A stretch of DNA of 64,000 bases. Origin: an uncultured Christensenella sp. Lineage in GTDB: Bacteria; Bacillota; Clostridia; Christensenellales; UBA1242. The stretch covers positions 124,001 through 188,000 of the forward strand of contig CAJUGX010000002.1 of assembly GCA_910586385.1 (NCBI GenBank), read 5' to 3'. Positions 34,309 through 43,302 of the stretch are shown one piece after another. The notes under the pieces are model-generated. The model was not told the DNA's origin. It worked only from the letters and a program-made list of their open reading frames with translations, and made no database searches. Position 1 is the first letter of the stretch; each line of letters begins with the position of its first letter. Made by a program: the position numbers and the translations under genes.

Positions 34309-35028
34309 ATGAATATTGAAGGAAGAAATCAAGTTGTTGAAGCAATCAAAAGTGGCAAAACAATAAACAAAGTTTTTGTTGACAAAAATTATGCTTCAAG
34401 AAAAGATGATGTAATCGCCCTTGCGAAGCAAAACAAACTTCGTGTAGAATTTTTGCCAAAAAAAGCCATGGATGAAATCAGTGTAACTGGACATCACCAA
34501 GGCTACATTGCAGACGCGGTTGATTTTGAATATTGCGAAGTAGAGGACATTTTGCAAGTCGCAAAAAACAGAAATCATGACGCCTTTGTTGTGCTTTTGG
34601 ATGGGATTGAAGACCCACACAATTTGGGCGCAATTATAAGGACTTGTGAGTGTGCTGGCGTTGATGGAATTGTCATCCCAAAACAACGAGCTTGCCAAGT
34701 CAACGAAACTGTCGTAAGGACAAGTGCTGGTGCAATTTCAAACGTCAAAATTGCAAGAGTGACAAACCTCAAAGAAGCCATCGACACACTCAAAGAAAAT
34801 GGTCTTTGGATTTATGTTTCTGAGACTGGCGGAGAAGACATTTACAAGCAAAACCTCACCGGTCCAATCGGGATTGTTGTTGGCTCTGAGGGCAACGGGG
34901 TCAAACCATCGCTTAGGACTTATTGTGATGGAATCATCACCCTCCCACTCAAAGGAAGTGTAAACTCTCTCAATGCGAGTGTTGCAAGTGCACTTTGTGT
35001 TTATGAAGTGCTTAGGCAACGCGGTTGA
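34309..35028 (+). CDS. rlmB: 23S rRNA 2'-O-ribose methyltransferase, TrmH/RlmB type
   Basis: 239 residues. The SpoU knot motifs are present: D-G-I-E-D-P-H-N-L-G-A-I-I-R-T, then G-S-E-G-N-G-V, then N-S-L-N-A-S-V-A. An N-terminal substrate-binding domain begins with I-E-G-R-N-Q-V. It methylates 23S rRNA (G2251 in E. coli). AAAGGA precedes the ATG. It lies 11 bases after mrnC. Confidence 0.93.
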   Translation: MNIEGRNQVVEAIKSGKTINKVFVDKNYASRKDDVIALAKQNKLRVEFLPKKAMDEISVTGHHQGYIADAVDFEYCEVEDILQVAKNRNHDAFVVLLDGIEDPHNLGAIIRTCECAGVDGIVIPKQRACQVNETVVRTSAGAISNVKIARVTNLKEAIDTLKENGLWIYVSETGGEDIYKQNLTGPIGIVVGSEGNGVKPSLRTYCDGIITLPLKGSVNSLNASVASALCVYEVLRQRG

Positions 35029-35058
35029 AAACTCTTTCTATCTGAAACTTACTTCCAT

Positions 35059-35100
35059 TCCAAATTTGGATAAAACAAAATAAAAGGCATCACAGATGCC
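35059..35100 (+). promoter_or_regulatory. sigH leader: palindrome and start-codon hairpin
   Basis: TCCAAATTTGGA (35059-35070) is a perfect 12-bp palindrome, possibly an operator. GGCATC (35086-35091) and GATGCC (35095-35100) form a 6-bp stem with a 3-base loop. It traps half of the AAAGG ribosome site and the ATG (35096), which suggests translational control. No clear promoter is seen in the 67-bp gap. Confidence 0.5.
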
Positions 35101-35728
35101 AAAAATAGGTGAAATTTTGACAAAAATACATACGGATGAAGAACTTATCGAATTGATACAAACTGGCGACGAATCGGCCGAAAATGAACTTTTCTCCAGA
35201 TACAAAGATCTGGTGGTAAAAATCGCCCGAGGATACTTTATCGTCGGCGGAGATTTGGAAGATCTCGTCCAAGAAGGTATGATTGGACTTTACAAAGCGG
35301 TCAAGGGATTTTCAAACGAGAAAGAAGCAAGTTTCAAAACCTTTGCTGTACTTTGCATAAAACATCAAATTCAAACAGCAATCAAGCATGCAAACACCAA
35401 CAAAAACAAGCCCCTATCATCTGCAGTATCTTTCCAGAGTTTCACAGAAAATGGGACGAGCGAAAACCTTGACTTCTTGCCAATTGCTTTGGTTTTGGAA
35501 AGCACCCCAGAAGAAAAAATCATCAACAAAGAGAATTTCAAAAACCTCAATGAAAAAATCAAATCTCACCTATCCCCTTTGGAGTTTAAGGTCTTGAAAC
35601 TTTATCTTCAAGGATATTCATACAAAGAGATTTCGACTGCACTCAATGTCACAAGCAAGAGCATTGACAACAGCCTGAGCAGAATAAAAACCAAACTCCG
35701 CTCAAAGCTAGACAACAACATTGCATAA
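35096..35728 (+). CDS. sigH: RNA polymerase sigma factor, SigH (Spo0H)-like
   Basis: 210 residues. Region 2 reads D-L-V-Q-E-G-M-I-G-L-Y-K-A-V, with F-K-T-F-A and I-K-H-Q-I, close to SigH. Region 4 has a helix-turn-helix, Y-S-Y-K-E-I-S-T-A-L. In Bacillus and Clostridia SigH directs the shift to stationary phase, early sporulation and competence. It follows mrnC-rlmB as in those groups, although yacP is missing. The ribosome site and ATG lie in a hairpin. Confidence 0.9.
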   Translation: MPKIGEILTKIHTDEELIELIQTGDESAENELFSRYKDLVVKIARGYFIVGGDLEDLVQEGMIGLYKAVKGFSNEKEASFKTFAVLCIKHQIQTAIKHANTNKNKPLSSAVSFQSFTENGTSENLDFLPIALVLESTPEEKIINKENFKNLNEKIKSHLSPLEFKVLKLYLQGYSYKEISTALNVTSKSIDNSLSRIKTKLRSKLDNNIA

Positions 35729-35760
35729 AAAACACCGAAATAATTCGGTGTTTTTCTTTT
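35729..35760 (+). terminator. Terminator of sigH
   Basis: AACACCGAA (35731-35739), loop ATAA, TTCGGTGTT (35744-35752), then TTTCTTTTTT. Confidence 0.88.
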
Positions 35761-35767
35761 TTAGTGC

Positions 35768-37504
35768 CTAGACAAAAGCATTCCATGAATCCCCTCTTGA
35801 TGAAAGACAAGCAAATCCAAGAAGTTTCTTTGCAAATTCTTTTGCATCAGTCTTTCTGCCTTCTTCTGTCGTCCAAGCATCAATTTGCTCTTGTGTGACT
35901 GGGACAACCAGATTCTCTGTTGTCAAACCATCAATATTTCCAAGAGCAACATCTTGATAGAACATTCTGATTTGTTGTGCCAAAGCGTTGAAGAAATTTG
36001 ATGTGTACATCTTTCTGTATAGTGCATTTCCAACAAGTTCAAATTTTGGAATTGTAAATTTTCCATTTTCATAAACTGGGAAAAGGTCTCCGCTCGAATA
36101 ATCTTCAACAAAATCAATTTCAACCGATGCATCTTTGACAAGTTTTAAGACCTCATTTCTTATCATATTTTCAAGAGTTGTTTCTGTCAATTTTATAAAA
36201 GAGCAAGATTTTTCTTTTCCTAAAATCCCATAGAATATATCTAAATTGATGTCTCTGTCACCATACAAAATTACATTTGGACAATCATTAGTACCATTAT
36301 TTCTTCCAAACATAAAGGCTCTTTCTCCCAAATTTACAACTGTTTCAGGAATAATAATAGTACAACCCATTCTAAGTTTTATAAAACAATCCGCAACCCC
36401 CGTCACAATCTTACCCTCAACTTCAGTTGGAATCTCGATTGTCGTCGCATTCATTTGTTCAAAACTTTCCAATGTTAAAGTGTGATCAGCGTTTTCAGAA
36501 AAATAGAATGTCACATTATCCTTCTCAAAAACATAATCTGGTTTTTTCATAATTGCGGTATAAGTTTGATTTTCAGATACTGTGGTGGTCAGATATTTTT
36601 TATTTGAGATAAAATTGCCATTCTCATCTCTCCATTCCTTAAAGTAATACCCATGAACTTGATTTCCTAAATTATAATACATCTTATCTGAAAGAGTAAT
36701 GTCCACCGTCTCTCCCATTTCACAACAAATGTAGTCAACAAGTCTTTCTTTAGCTTCTCCCTCAACAACAACCTTCACTGAAACCAATGGTCGTTCTCTC
36801 AAGTCAACAACATCGATATAGATGTTTTGCAATGCATTGTTTAATACTGGAGGGTCACTGAAGAAATACGAAATGCTGTCACAATAGTAAGTCGAAAGAG
36901 GGGTAATCCACTGTAATCTATCTATAGAATTTCCACCAAAACTGCCTGAATCCTCTGAGTGAAATTCAGAAATGCTTTCAAGTGCCAAACTTTCGTTTGG
37001 TTTGATGAAATATGAAAAACTTGGGGTGTAATAGTGGTGGTCATATTCTTCAAAACTCCAATGATAATACGTATCTGATGGTCTTTCTTTTGCAACATAA
37101 GGCAAATACTCAATTTCAAGATTCAAATCATTTGCACCATCAATTTGGAAGAGATCATCTGGAAGAAAATAGAACTCATCTGCATTGTCTGTGAAAACTG
37201 CTTCAATTTTATATGATTTTTTTGCAGAACTGGACTTGTTTTCCATCCAATTTATGCCTTCAAAATATTCATTACGGAATTTTCCATCTTCATAGACATT
37301 CCATTTCAAGAAATAATATCCATCATTTGCGACAGGTTTCAAACATTTCATGTCGTTTGATTCAGCCAAAATCTCAACCAAACCATTCTCGCTTGTCATG
37401 ATTTCAAGTTCTGGATTTTTTTCTTTTCCACATGCTGTCAAAGAAACACATCCACAAATCAGGAAAGCAACCCCCATCAAAACTCCAAACAATTTCTTTT
37501 TCAT
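35768..37504 (-). CDS. Surface lipoprotein with InlB-type repeats and BspA-like leucine-rich segment
   Basis: 578 residues. The signal peptide ends in the lipobox S-L-T-A-C. Two stretches resemble the bacterial repeat seen in InlB-like surface proteins (G-Y-Y-F-L-K-W near residue 60; G-Y-Y-F-K-E-W-R near 290). Around residue 360-420 short leucine-rich units of the BspA type occur (I-E-I-P-T-E-V, I-I-I-P-E-T-V, then G-E-R-A-F). The rest is unassigned. The likely role is binding at the cell surface, by family. GGAGGGG before ATG 37504 sets the start. It stands alone and faces glnS across a shared promoter region. Confidence 0.8.
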   Translation of the reverse strand: MKKKLFGVLMGVAFLICGCVSLTACGKEKNPELEIMTSENGLVEILAESNDMKCLKPVANDGYYFLKWNVYEDGKFRNEYFEGINWMENKSSSAKKSYKIEAVFTDNADEFYFLPDDLFQIDGANDLNLEIEYLPYVAKERPSDTYYHWSFEEYDHHYYTPSFSYFIKPNESLALESISEFHSEDSGSFGGNSIDRLQWITPLSTYYCDSISYFFSDPPVLNNALQNIYIDVVDLRERPLVSVKVVVEGEAKERLVDYICCEMGETVDITLSDKMYYNLGNQVHGYYFKEWRDENGNFISNKKYLTTTVSENQTYTAIMKKPDYVFEKDNVTFYFSENADHTLTLESFEQMNATTIEIPTEVEGKIVTGVADCFIKLRMGCTIIIPETVVNLGERAFMFGRNNGTNDCPNVILYGDRDINLDIFYGILGKEKSCSFIKLTETTLENMIRNEVLKLVKDASVEIDFVEDYSSGDLFPVYENGKFTIPKFELVGNALYRKMYTSNFFNALAQQIRMFYQDVALGNIDGLTTENLVVPVTQEQIDAWTTEEGRKTDAKEFAKKLLGFACLSSRGDSWNAFV

Positions 37505-37543
37505 AAATCCCCTCCTAAAATTCCAACAAGGTTTTCTACCCCT

Positions 37544-37571
37544 ATTATAATCATTATCGTGCAAAAGTCAA
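37544..37571 (-). promoter_or_regulatory. Promoter of the surface lipoprotein
   Basis: Minus strand: TTGACT (37566-37571), 16-bp spacer, TATAAT (37544-37549). Confidence 0.7.
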
Positions 37572-37610
37572 GTAACCCTTCTCAAAACTTTTGAAAGTCA
37601 CACTTAAAAG

Positions 37611-37640
37611 TTGACTTTGTCCCCTACAATTAAGTAAAAT
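37611..37640 (+). promoter_or_regulatory. Promoter of glnS
   Basis: TTGACT (37611-37616), 18-bp spacer, TAAAAT (37635-37640). GGAG follows before the ATG. Confidence 0.65.
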
Positions 37641-37661
37641 AGAAGCATATAGGAGAATTTT

Positions 37662-39362
37662 ATGTTTTTGATGGAAAATGGGACTGATGTTGACGCCATC
37701 ATCCCTGAAAACGAACTTGAAGAAGAAATCATTGCCGACATCAAGGCTGGCAGGACAAAAGAAGTCATCACACGTTGTCCACCAGAGCCAAGCGGTTATT
37801 GGTATATCGGTCACGCAAAGGCTTGGACAATCAATTTTGAAACTGCACAAAAATTTGGTGGAAAAACAGTGCTCAGAATGGACGACTCAAACCCAGTCAA
37901 AGAGGAAGGTGAATTTGCTGACAGTTATATGGCAGACCTTGAGTGGCTTGGCTTCAAACCTGAGAAATTTGTCTATGCAAGCGAGGCATACTTTGACGAG
38001 ATTTACCAAATCGCTGAAAAGATGATTCAAAATGGGGACGCCTATGTCTGCGAACTTTCTGCAGAAGAAGTGAGTGCAAATCGTGGAACACTCACTGAGC
38101 CAGGAAAAGAAAGCCCATACCGAAACCGCACTCCAGAAGAAAACTTGAAACTTTTCAGAGAGATGCGTGACGGGAAATATCCAGATGGAAGCAAGACTCT
38201 GCGTGCAAAGATTGACATGGCTCACCCAAACATCAATATGCGTGACCCCGTTATGTACAAAATCGCAAGACAACATCACTATCGTGTTGGCGACAAGTGG
38301 TGCATTTGGCCACAATATGATTTCGTGCACCCAATGGAAGACTGCCTTGAAGGCACAACTTACAGTTTGTGCGACAAAGGTTTCCAAGACCACAGAGTTG
38401 TGTATGAATGGTTTGTTGAGCATGGTTGGGGCAAAAAATATGCTCCAAAGCAAAGAGAGTTCTCTCGCGTTGTGCTTGAAAATGTTTTGACTGGAAAAAG
38501 ATATCTCAAACAGCTTGTCAAAGGTGGATATGTCAATGGTTGGGACGACCCAAGATTTCCAACGCTTGTCGGCATAAGAAGAAGAGGCTACACTGCAAAA
38601 GCTGTCAAAGATTTCGTAAAATCTGTTGGTTGGGGAAGCACAATTGAAGTGACCGTGCCTTACTCTGCCCTTGAATATTATGTCAGAGAAGACTTAAACA
38701 AAATCGCAACCCGTGCAATGGTTGTGCTTGATCCTCTCAAAGTGATCATCACAAACTATGAAGGAAGCGAAGAAGTCATCATCGACAACAATCCAAATGA
38801 CGAAAATGCTGGCTCTCACAAAGCAACCTTCTCAAACACAATCTATATTGAGAGAGAAGATTTCAGTGACAACCCACCTCCAAAATACAATCGTCTTGTT
38901 GAAGGCGGAATCGTGAGACTTAAGGGTGCTTATATCATCAAATGCAACAAAGTCGTGTATGATAAAAATGGTGGAATCGACCACTTGGAATGCGAATATA
39001 TTCCAAACACAAAGAGCGGGAATGACACTTCTGGAATCAAGTGTAAAGGAACAATCCACTTTGTCTCTGCAGACAATTGTTTCAACATCACAATAAGAGA
39101 ATTTAAGAATCTTGTAAAAGCAGAATACAAGTCCCCTTCAAAAGCGCTTGCTGAAGGTGTGACAATTGAAGAATTGCTTGAGCCAGACTCAATGATCGAG
39201 AAAACTGCAATTGCAGAAAACTTCTTGAAGAGTGCAAAGGCTGAAGACAAATTTCAGTTTATGAGAAAGGGATATTATTGTGTTGATAAGGATAGCACTG
39301 ACGGCAACTTTATCTTCAACAGCACAATTTCTCTCAAAGATGGTTTCAAACCTCAAAAATAA
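37662..39362 (+). CDS. glnS: Glutaminyl-tRNA synthetase
   Basis: 566 residues. Class I core with P-P-E-P-S-G-Y-W-Y-I-G-H-A-K, then the GlnRS block G-W-D-D-P-R-F-P-T-L and R-R-R-G-Y-T. The KMSKS site, V-M-S-K-R-K-L in E. coli GlnRS, reads V-L-T-G-K-R-Y-L here, with an extra Gly. The C-terminal anticodon-binding beta-barrels are present. Many Firmicutes make Gln-tRNA by the GatCAB route and lack GlnRS, so its presence is informative. GGAGAA precedes the ATG. Confidence 0.93.
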   Translation: MFLMENGTDVDAIIPENELEEEIIADIKAGRTKEVITRCPPEPSGYWYIGHAKAWTINFETAQKFGGKTVLRMDDSNPVKEEGEFADSYMADLEWLGFKPEKFVYASEAYFDEIYQIAEKMIQNGDAYVCELSAEEVSANRGTLTEPGKESPYRNRTPEENLKLFREMRDGKYPDGSKTLRAKIDMAHPNINMRDPVMYKIARQHHYRVGDKWCIWPQYDFVHPMEDCLEGTTYSLCDKGFQDHRVVYEWFVEHGWGKKYAPKQREFSRVVLENVLTGKRYLKQLVKGGYVNGWDDPRFPTLVGIRRRGYTAKAVKDFVKSVGWGSTIEVTVPYSALEYYVREDLNKIATRAMVVLDPLKVIITNYEGSEEVIIDNNPNDENAGSHKATFSNTIYIEREDFSDNPPPKYNRLVEGGIVRLKGAYIIKCNKVVYDKNGGIDHLECEYIPNTKSGNDTSGIKCKGTIHFVSADNCFNITIREFKNLVKAEYKSPSKALAEGVTIEELLEPDSMIEKTAIAENFLKSAKAEDKFQFMRKGYYCVDKDSTDGNFIFNSTISLKDGFKPQK

Positions 39363-39368
39363 TCACAA

Positions 39369-39398
39369 GAAGAGATGCCAAAAACATCTCTTTTTTTG
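39369..39398 (+). terminator. Terminator of glnS
   Basis: AGAGATG (39371-39377) pairs with CATCTCT (39385-39391), followed by TTTTTT. Confidence 0.85.
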
Positions 39399-39434
39399 TT
39401 GGACAATTTTTCTATTTTTGTTTATAATAAACTT
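39399..39434 (+). promoter_or_regulatory. Leaderless promoter of the 252-residue membrane protein
   Basis: TTGGAC (39399-39404), 18-bp spacer, TATAAT (39423-39428), then exactly 6 bases to ATG 39435. No ribosome site is present. Confidence 0.65.
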
Positions 39435-40193
39435 ATGCTTAAGATTGCAATGATTTGTATGTCGGTTGCAGTGGTTTTGTTGGCAGTTGGAGTCTCTTTG
39501 ATGAGAAAAAACAACGGCCTCACTTTTTTGCTGAAAACCCTGACCCTGATTGCAATCGTCATCCTTGGCTTTATCGTTGCAAACTACAAGGATGATTTCT
39601 CTGGTTTTTCAATTTTAGTTATTCTGAGTGCTTTGCCAATGTTTTTGGCATCATTTGACTTGAAACAAATTTTGGAAAAAGAGGAACCATCACTTCCTTC
39701 TGAAAATGAAGCGATTAAAGAAACTTATGAACAAGAGCAACCATCTGAAATCCAAGACAACACAACAATAAACAAAAAAAAGAAGAACTCCCTGTCTGAT
39801 TGCAAAAGCAACCTTCTCTGTGGCATTGGAATATTTCTCTCTGCAGTTTGTCTCAGCATTGCAACCCTTTACATTGGAAAGGAAACATTCTTTGGTGCAA
39901 TCATTGGACTCCTAATTGGTGGAGCGGTCGTCTTTGTCCTTCTTGCACTTGGAAAAATCAAAAATCCATTTGATATCATATTCAATCTTCTCATCTTCAT
40001 TTCAATCGGACTTATGGTGTCAAACATTGTTCTTTCATTCTTATACTCATTCTCTACAACAAACATCATGTTTGCTCTCGGCTGTCTGCTTTTCGGTGTC
40101 TATGCGGGACTTCAAACAAAGTTTACCAAAAACTATCTGACGCCGATCTACTATGCCAGCACAATATTTTTCATCTTATCTATTCTGTTATAA
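39435..40193 (+). CDS. Multi-pass membrane protein, unknown function
   Basis: 252 residues. Three hydrophobic segments (about residues 1-20, 27-46, 53-72) are followed by a polar, Glu/Gln/Lys-rich stretch (75-130), then four or five more segments to the end. No conserved motif is recognised. In-frame starts upstream lie within the glnS terminator and this gene's own promoter, so ATG 39435 is preferred; it coincides with the predicted +1. The gene stands alone with a terminator. Confidence 0.75.
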   Translation: MLKIAMICMSVAVVLLAVGVSLMRKNNGLTFLLKTLTLIAIVILGFIVANYKDDFSGFSILVILSALPMFLASFDLKQILEKEEPSLPSENEAIKETYEQEQPSEIQDNTTINKKKKNSLSDCKSNLLCGIGIFLSAVCLSIATLYIGKETFFGAIIGLLIGGAVVFVLLALGKIKNPFDIIFNLLIFISIGLMVSNIVLSFLYSFSTTNIMFALGCLLFGVYAGLQTKFTKNYLTPIYYASTIFFILSILL

Positions 40194-40206
40194 AACTTTA
40201 AAAACA

Positions 40207-40238
40207 AAAAGGACTGCAAGTATCGCAATCCTTTTTTT
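40207..40238 (+). terminator. Terminator of the membrane protein gene
   Basis: AAGGA-C-TGC pairs with GCA-A-TCCTT (one mismatch), then seven T. Confidence 0.75.
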
Positions 40239-40338
40239 ATCTCGCTCCTAAGATACTGCGTCTAAAGCGGATCTAAGATTGTATAATCTTGTAGAAAGTT
40301 TTTCATTTGGTTGAGTAGATGCAATGCAAATTGAATAA

Positions 40339-40785
40339 TTAGGAAATATCTATTGTAAAAATGTTCATAAATTTTTCGCCAAACTCTTCTCTTCTAATAT
40401 TATCTTTAGGGATTTCAAAAGTCCCTAAAAATTTCGCCCCAAGTTTCTCACAAACTCTTCTTGAAGCATTATTTTCTGGAACATTTGTAATATAAACTTT
40501 TTTAAATTCATTTTTCTTAAAAACTTCAAGTAAAAGTGCAACTGCTTCACCAGCATAACCATTCCCTCTATAATCTTCATTAATATTGTATCCTATATTG
40601 CCAATATAGAAAATTACATCGTTAAATCCTAGTTTAGCACTGCAGTGACCTATTTTATCTTTGGTGGAATGTAAAACTATATCATATCCAACACAGTCAA
40701 CAAATTTTTTGTCAGGATTTGCTGGTACAAATTCTTCAAAAATCAAATCAATTCTTCCGCCATTTATTCTTTTCAATATTTCCAT
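40339..40785 (-). CDS. GNAT-family N-acetyltransferase, RimJ/RimL-like
   Basis: 148 residues. The acetyl-CoA motif is Y-R-G-N-G-Y-A-G-E-A, preceded by a beta strand with G-Y-N-I-N-E-D. The later motif N-N-A-S-R-R-V-C-E-K-L-G-A-K is typical of RimJ/RimL-type acetyltransferases that modify protein N-termini or small molecules. The acceptor is unknown. GGGAG before the ATG sets the start. The 145 bases downstream hold AAGATT-GTAT-AATCTT, a possible weak hairpin, and nothing else. Confidence 0.88.
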   Translation of the reverse strand: MEILKRINGGRIDLIFEEFVPANPDKKFVDCVGYDIVLHSTKDKIGHCSAKLGFNDVIFYIGNIGYNINEDYRGNGYAGEAVALLLEVFKKNEFKKVYITNVPENNASRRVCEKLGAKFLGTFEIPKDNIRREEFGEKFMNIFTIDIS

Positions 40786-40871
40786 GTTTATCTCCCAATA
40801 AGCCCATTATAACATATCATTTTAAGAATTAAAGATTTTTACATAAAATATAATTCAACTTAGATCCAATC

Positions 40872-40906
40872 TGATTGTGAGGATAGAATTTGAACCTGTG
40901 ACCCCA
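40872..40906 (-). pseudogene. Decayed copy of the 3' part of initiator tRNA
   Basis: GATTGTGAGGATAGAATTTG at 40874, continuing through GAACCTGTGACCCC, matches the 3' third of the intact tRNA-fMet at 40969 with a few changes. The anticodon arm and 5' half are absent. It lies about 95 bases downstream of the intact gene in the same orientation. Confidence 0.65.
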
Positions 40907-40968
40907 ATTTATACTTTGTATAACCCGAATGCAATAAAAAAGAACCGCCTCTGCAGTCCTCTCAAATT

Positions 40969-41045
<77 letters not shown>

Positions 41046-41056
41046 TCAATGTCCAT

Positions 41057-41085
41057 ATTATAGAGAATTAAATGCCAATTGTCAA
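41057..41085 (-). promoter_or_regulatory. Promoter of tRNA-fMet
   Basis: Minus strand: TTGACA (41080-41085), 17-bp spacer, TATAAT (41057-41062). Full consensus. Confidence 0.88.
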
Positions 41086-41245
41086 GAGATTATTCTAAAT
41101 TTATTCAATTTTATCAAAATAGAACGTGCACAACCCGCCTTTTCACCTTATTTTTGCCCCTATAACGGCAGAAAGCCATATCTCCAACAAACTAAGCGTC
41201 AAACAATATTTTTGACAAAATAGAGGCAAATTTTGCTTAAATAAA

Positions 41246-41274
41246 TTGATTTTTTCTCTTATATATGATATATT
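41246..41274 (+). promoter_or_regulatory. Likely promoter of gyrB
   Basis: TTGATT (41246-41251), 17-bp spacer, TATATT (41269-41274). The region is AT-rich, so other -10 choices exist. The rest of 41086-41310 shows nothing else I can name. Confidence 0.5.
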
Positions 41275-41310
41275 ATAGTATATTTATATATATAAAGGGA
41301 ATAAACTCGT

Positions 41311-43293
41311 ATGGAAAAGTTTGAAGAAGGCGTTGAAAACGCCAAAATCGAAAGCGAAGAGACAGAGAAACTCTCAAAAAGCGTGAAATATGACGCAAGC
41401 GAAATCCAAGTTTTGGAAGGACTCGAACCTGTAAGAAAGCGTCCTGGTATGTATATCGGCTCGACAGATTCTCACGGCCTTCATCATCTTGTGCAAGAAG
41501 TTGTAGACAACTCTATCGACGAGGCACTCGCTGGATATTGTACACAGATTGATGTAATCATCAACGCTGATGGCTCATGTTCTGTTGTCGACAATGGTCG
41601 TGGTATTCCAACTGGAATCATTGCCAAAGAAGGCAAGAGTGCTGTTGAAGTCGTTTTGACAAAACTCCATGCCGGCGGAAAGTTTGGTGGTGAAGGATAC
41701 AAGATTTCCGGAGGTCTTCATGGTGTCGGCGTATCCTGCGTAAACGCCCTTTCAACAAAACTCACGGTTGATGTTTACCAAGCTGGAAAGCACCACTTCA
41801 TCGAGTTCTCTCGCGGAAGAAGTCTTGCTCCACTCAAAGTCATCGGAAACGCTGACAAGACTGGCACAACCGTAACCTTCTACCCAGACCCAGAAATTTT
41901 TGAGACAACAGTGTTTAGTTATGACAACCTCAAAAACCGCTTCCGTGAAATCGCATTCCTCAACAAAGGTCTTGTCATCGCCCTTGAAGACAAGCGTGAA
42001 GGACAAGAAAAGCGTGAAGTGTTTGAATTCAAAGGTGGGATTGTTGAATTTGTAAACTATCTCAACCAAAACAAACAAACTCTCTTGTCTTATCCAGTTT
42101 ATTTCAACAAGTTCAATCACAATGAAAAAGGTGATGTCGTAAATGAAGTGGAAGTTTGCTTCCAATACAACGACAGCTACAACGAAATCATCAACACATA
42201 TGCAAACAACATCAACACCGAAGAAGGCGGTTCTCACCTTGACGGTTTCAAAAACGCTTTGACAAAAGTCATCAATGACTATGCAGTCAAAAACAAGATT
42301 ATCAAAGAAAACGAAAAACTCTCTGGTGAGGATTGCAGAGAAGGTATCACTGCTGTCATTTCTGTAAAACTTCGCGAACCTCAATTTGAAGGTCAGACAA
42401 AGACAAAGCTTGGCAACAGCGAAATGAGGACGATTGTTTACAAAGCAATGCAAGAAGCATTTGGAGACTATTTGGAAGAACATCCAAATGAAGCAAGAGA
42501 ACTCATCATGAAGAGTGTGACCGCTCAACGTGCAAGAGACGCTGCAAGACTTGCAAGAGAAAATACCAGAAGAAAAGGTGTGCTTGAAACATCCACCCTC
42601 CCAGGAAAACTTGCTGACTGCTCAGAGAAGGACAGCAGCCTTTGCGAAATCTACATCGTCGAAGGAGATTCCGCTGGTGGTTCTGCAAAACAAGGCAGAG
42701 ACAGAAGATTTCAAGCGATTTTGCCTCTTAGAGGAAAGATTTTGAATGTTGAAAAAGCAAGACTCAATCGTATTTTGGAAAACGCTGAAATTCGCGCAAT
42801 GATCACCGCATTTGGAGCAGGCACTGGAAACGACTTTGATGAAAGCAAACTCAGATACAACAAAATCATTTGTATGTCCGATGCCGACGTTGACGGCTCT
42901 CACATCAGAATACTTCTTTTGACATTCTTCTTCCGCTTCATGCGTCCACTCATTGAAAACGGACACGTGTATGCGGCACAACCACCACTTTACAAAGTGA
43001 CAAAGGGAAAAGAAGAGTTGTACTTCTACACAGACGAAGACCTCAACAAATGGTTTGATGAAAATGGAAGGAAGGGCATCACCCTTCAAAGATACAAAGG
43101 TCTTGGTGAAATGAACCCAGACCAACTTTGGGAAACAACCATGAACCCAGCAAACAGAATCCTCTTGCAAATCACAATGGAAGATGCCATTGAGGCGGAC
43201 AGATTGTTTAGCGAACTTATGGGTGAAGATCCAGACTTGCGTAGAAAATTCATAGAAGAAAATGCAACTCTCGTGAAAGAGCTTGATGTCTAG
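41311..43293 (+). CDS. gyrB: DNA gyrase subunit B
   Basis: 660 residues. GHKL ATPase motifs: V-D-N-S-I-D-E-A, D-N-G-R-G-I-P, and G-G-L-H-G-V-G. The TOPRIM domain has E-G-D-S-A-G-G-S-A, P-L-R-G-K-I-L-N-V, and D-A-D-V-D-G-S-H-I. With GyrA it introduces negative supercoils. An acidic N-terminal extension of about 25 residues precedes the usual start of the family. First gene of gyrB-mazG-like-gyrA, a set often found near the replication origin. Confidence 0.97.
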   Translation: MEKFEEGVENAKIESEETEKLSKSVKYDASEIQVLEGLEPVRKRPGMYIGSTDSHGLHHLVQEVVDNSIDEALAGYCTQIDVIINADGSCSVVDNGRGIPTGIIAKEGKSAVEVVLTKLHAGGKFGGEGYKISGGLHGVGVSCVNALSTKLTVDVYQAGKHHFIEFSRGRSLAPLKVIGNADKTGTTVTFYPDPEIFETTVFSYDNLKNRFREIAFLNKGLVIALEDKREGQEKREVFEFKGGIVEFVNYLNQNKQTLLSYPVYFNKFNHNEKGDVVNEVEVCFQYNDSYNEIINTYANNINTEEGGSHLDGFKNALTKVINDYAVKNKIIKENEKLSGEDCREGITAVISVKLREPQFEGQTKTKLGNSEMRTIVYKAMQEAFGDYLEEHPNEARELIMKSVTAQRARDAARLARENTRRKGVLETSTLPGKLADCSEKDSSLCEIYIVEGDSAGGSAKQGRDRRFQAILPLRGKILNVEKARLNRILENAEIRAMITAFGAGTGNDFDESKLRYNKIICMSDADVDGSHIRILLLTFFFRFMRPLIENGHVYAAQPPLYKVTKGKEELYFYTDEDLNKWFDENGRKGITLQRYKGLGEMNPDQLWETTMNPANRILLQITMEDAIEADRLFSELMGEDPDLRRKFIEENATLVKELDV

Positions 43294-43302
43294 AGGTCTA
43301 TT

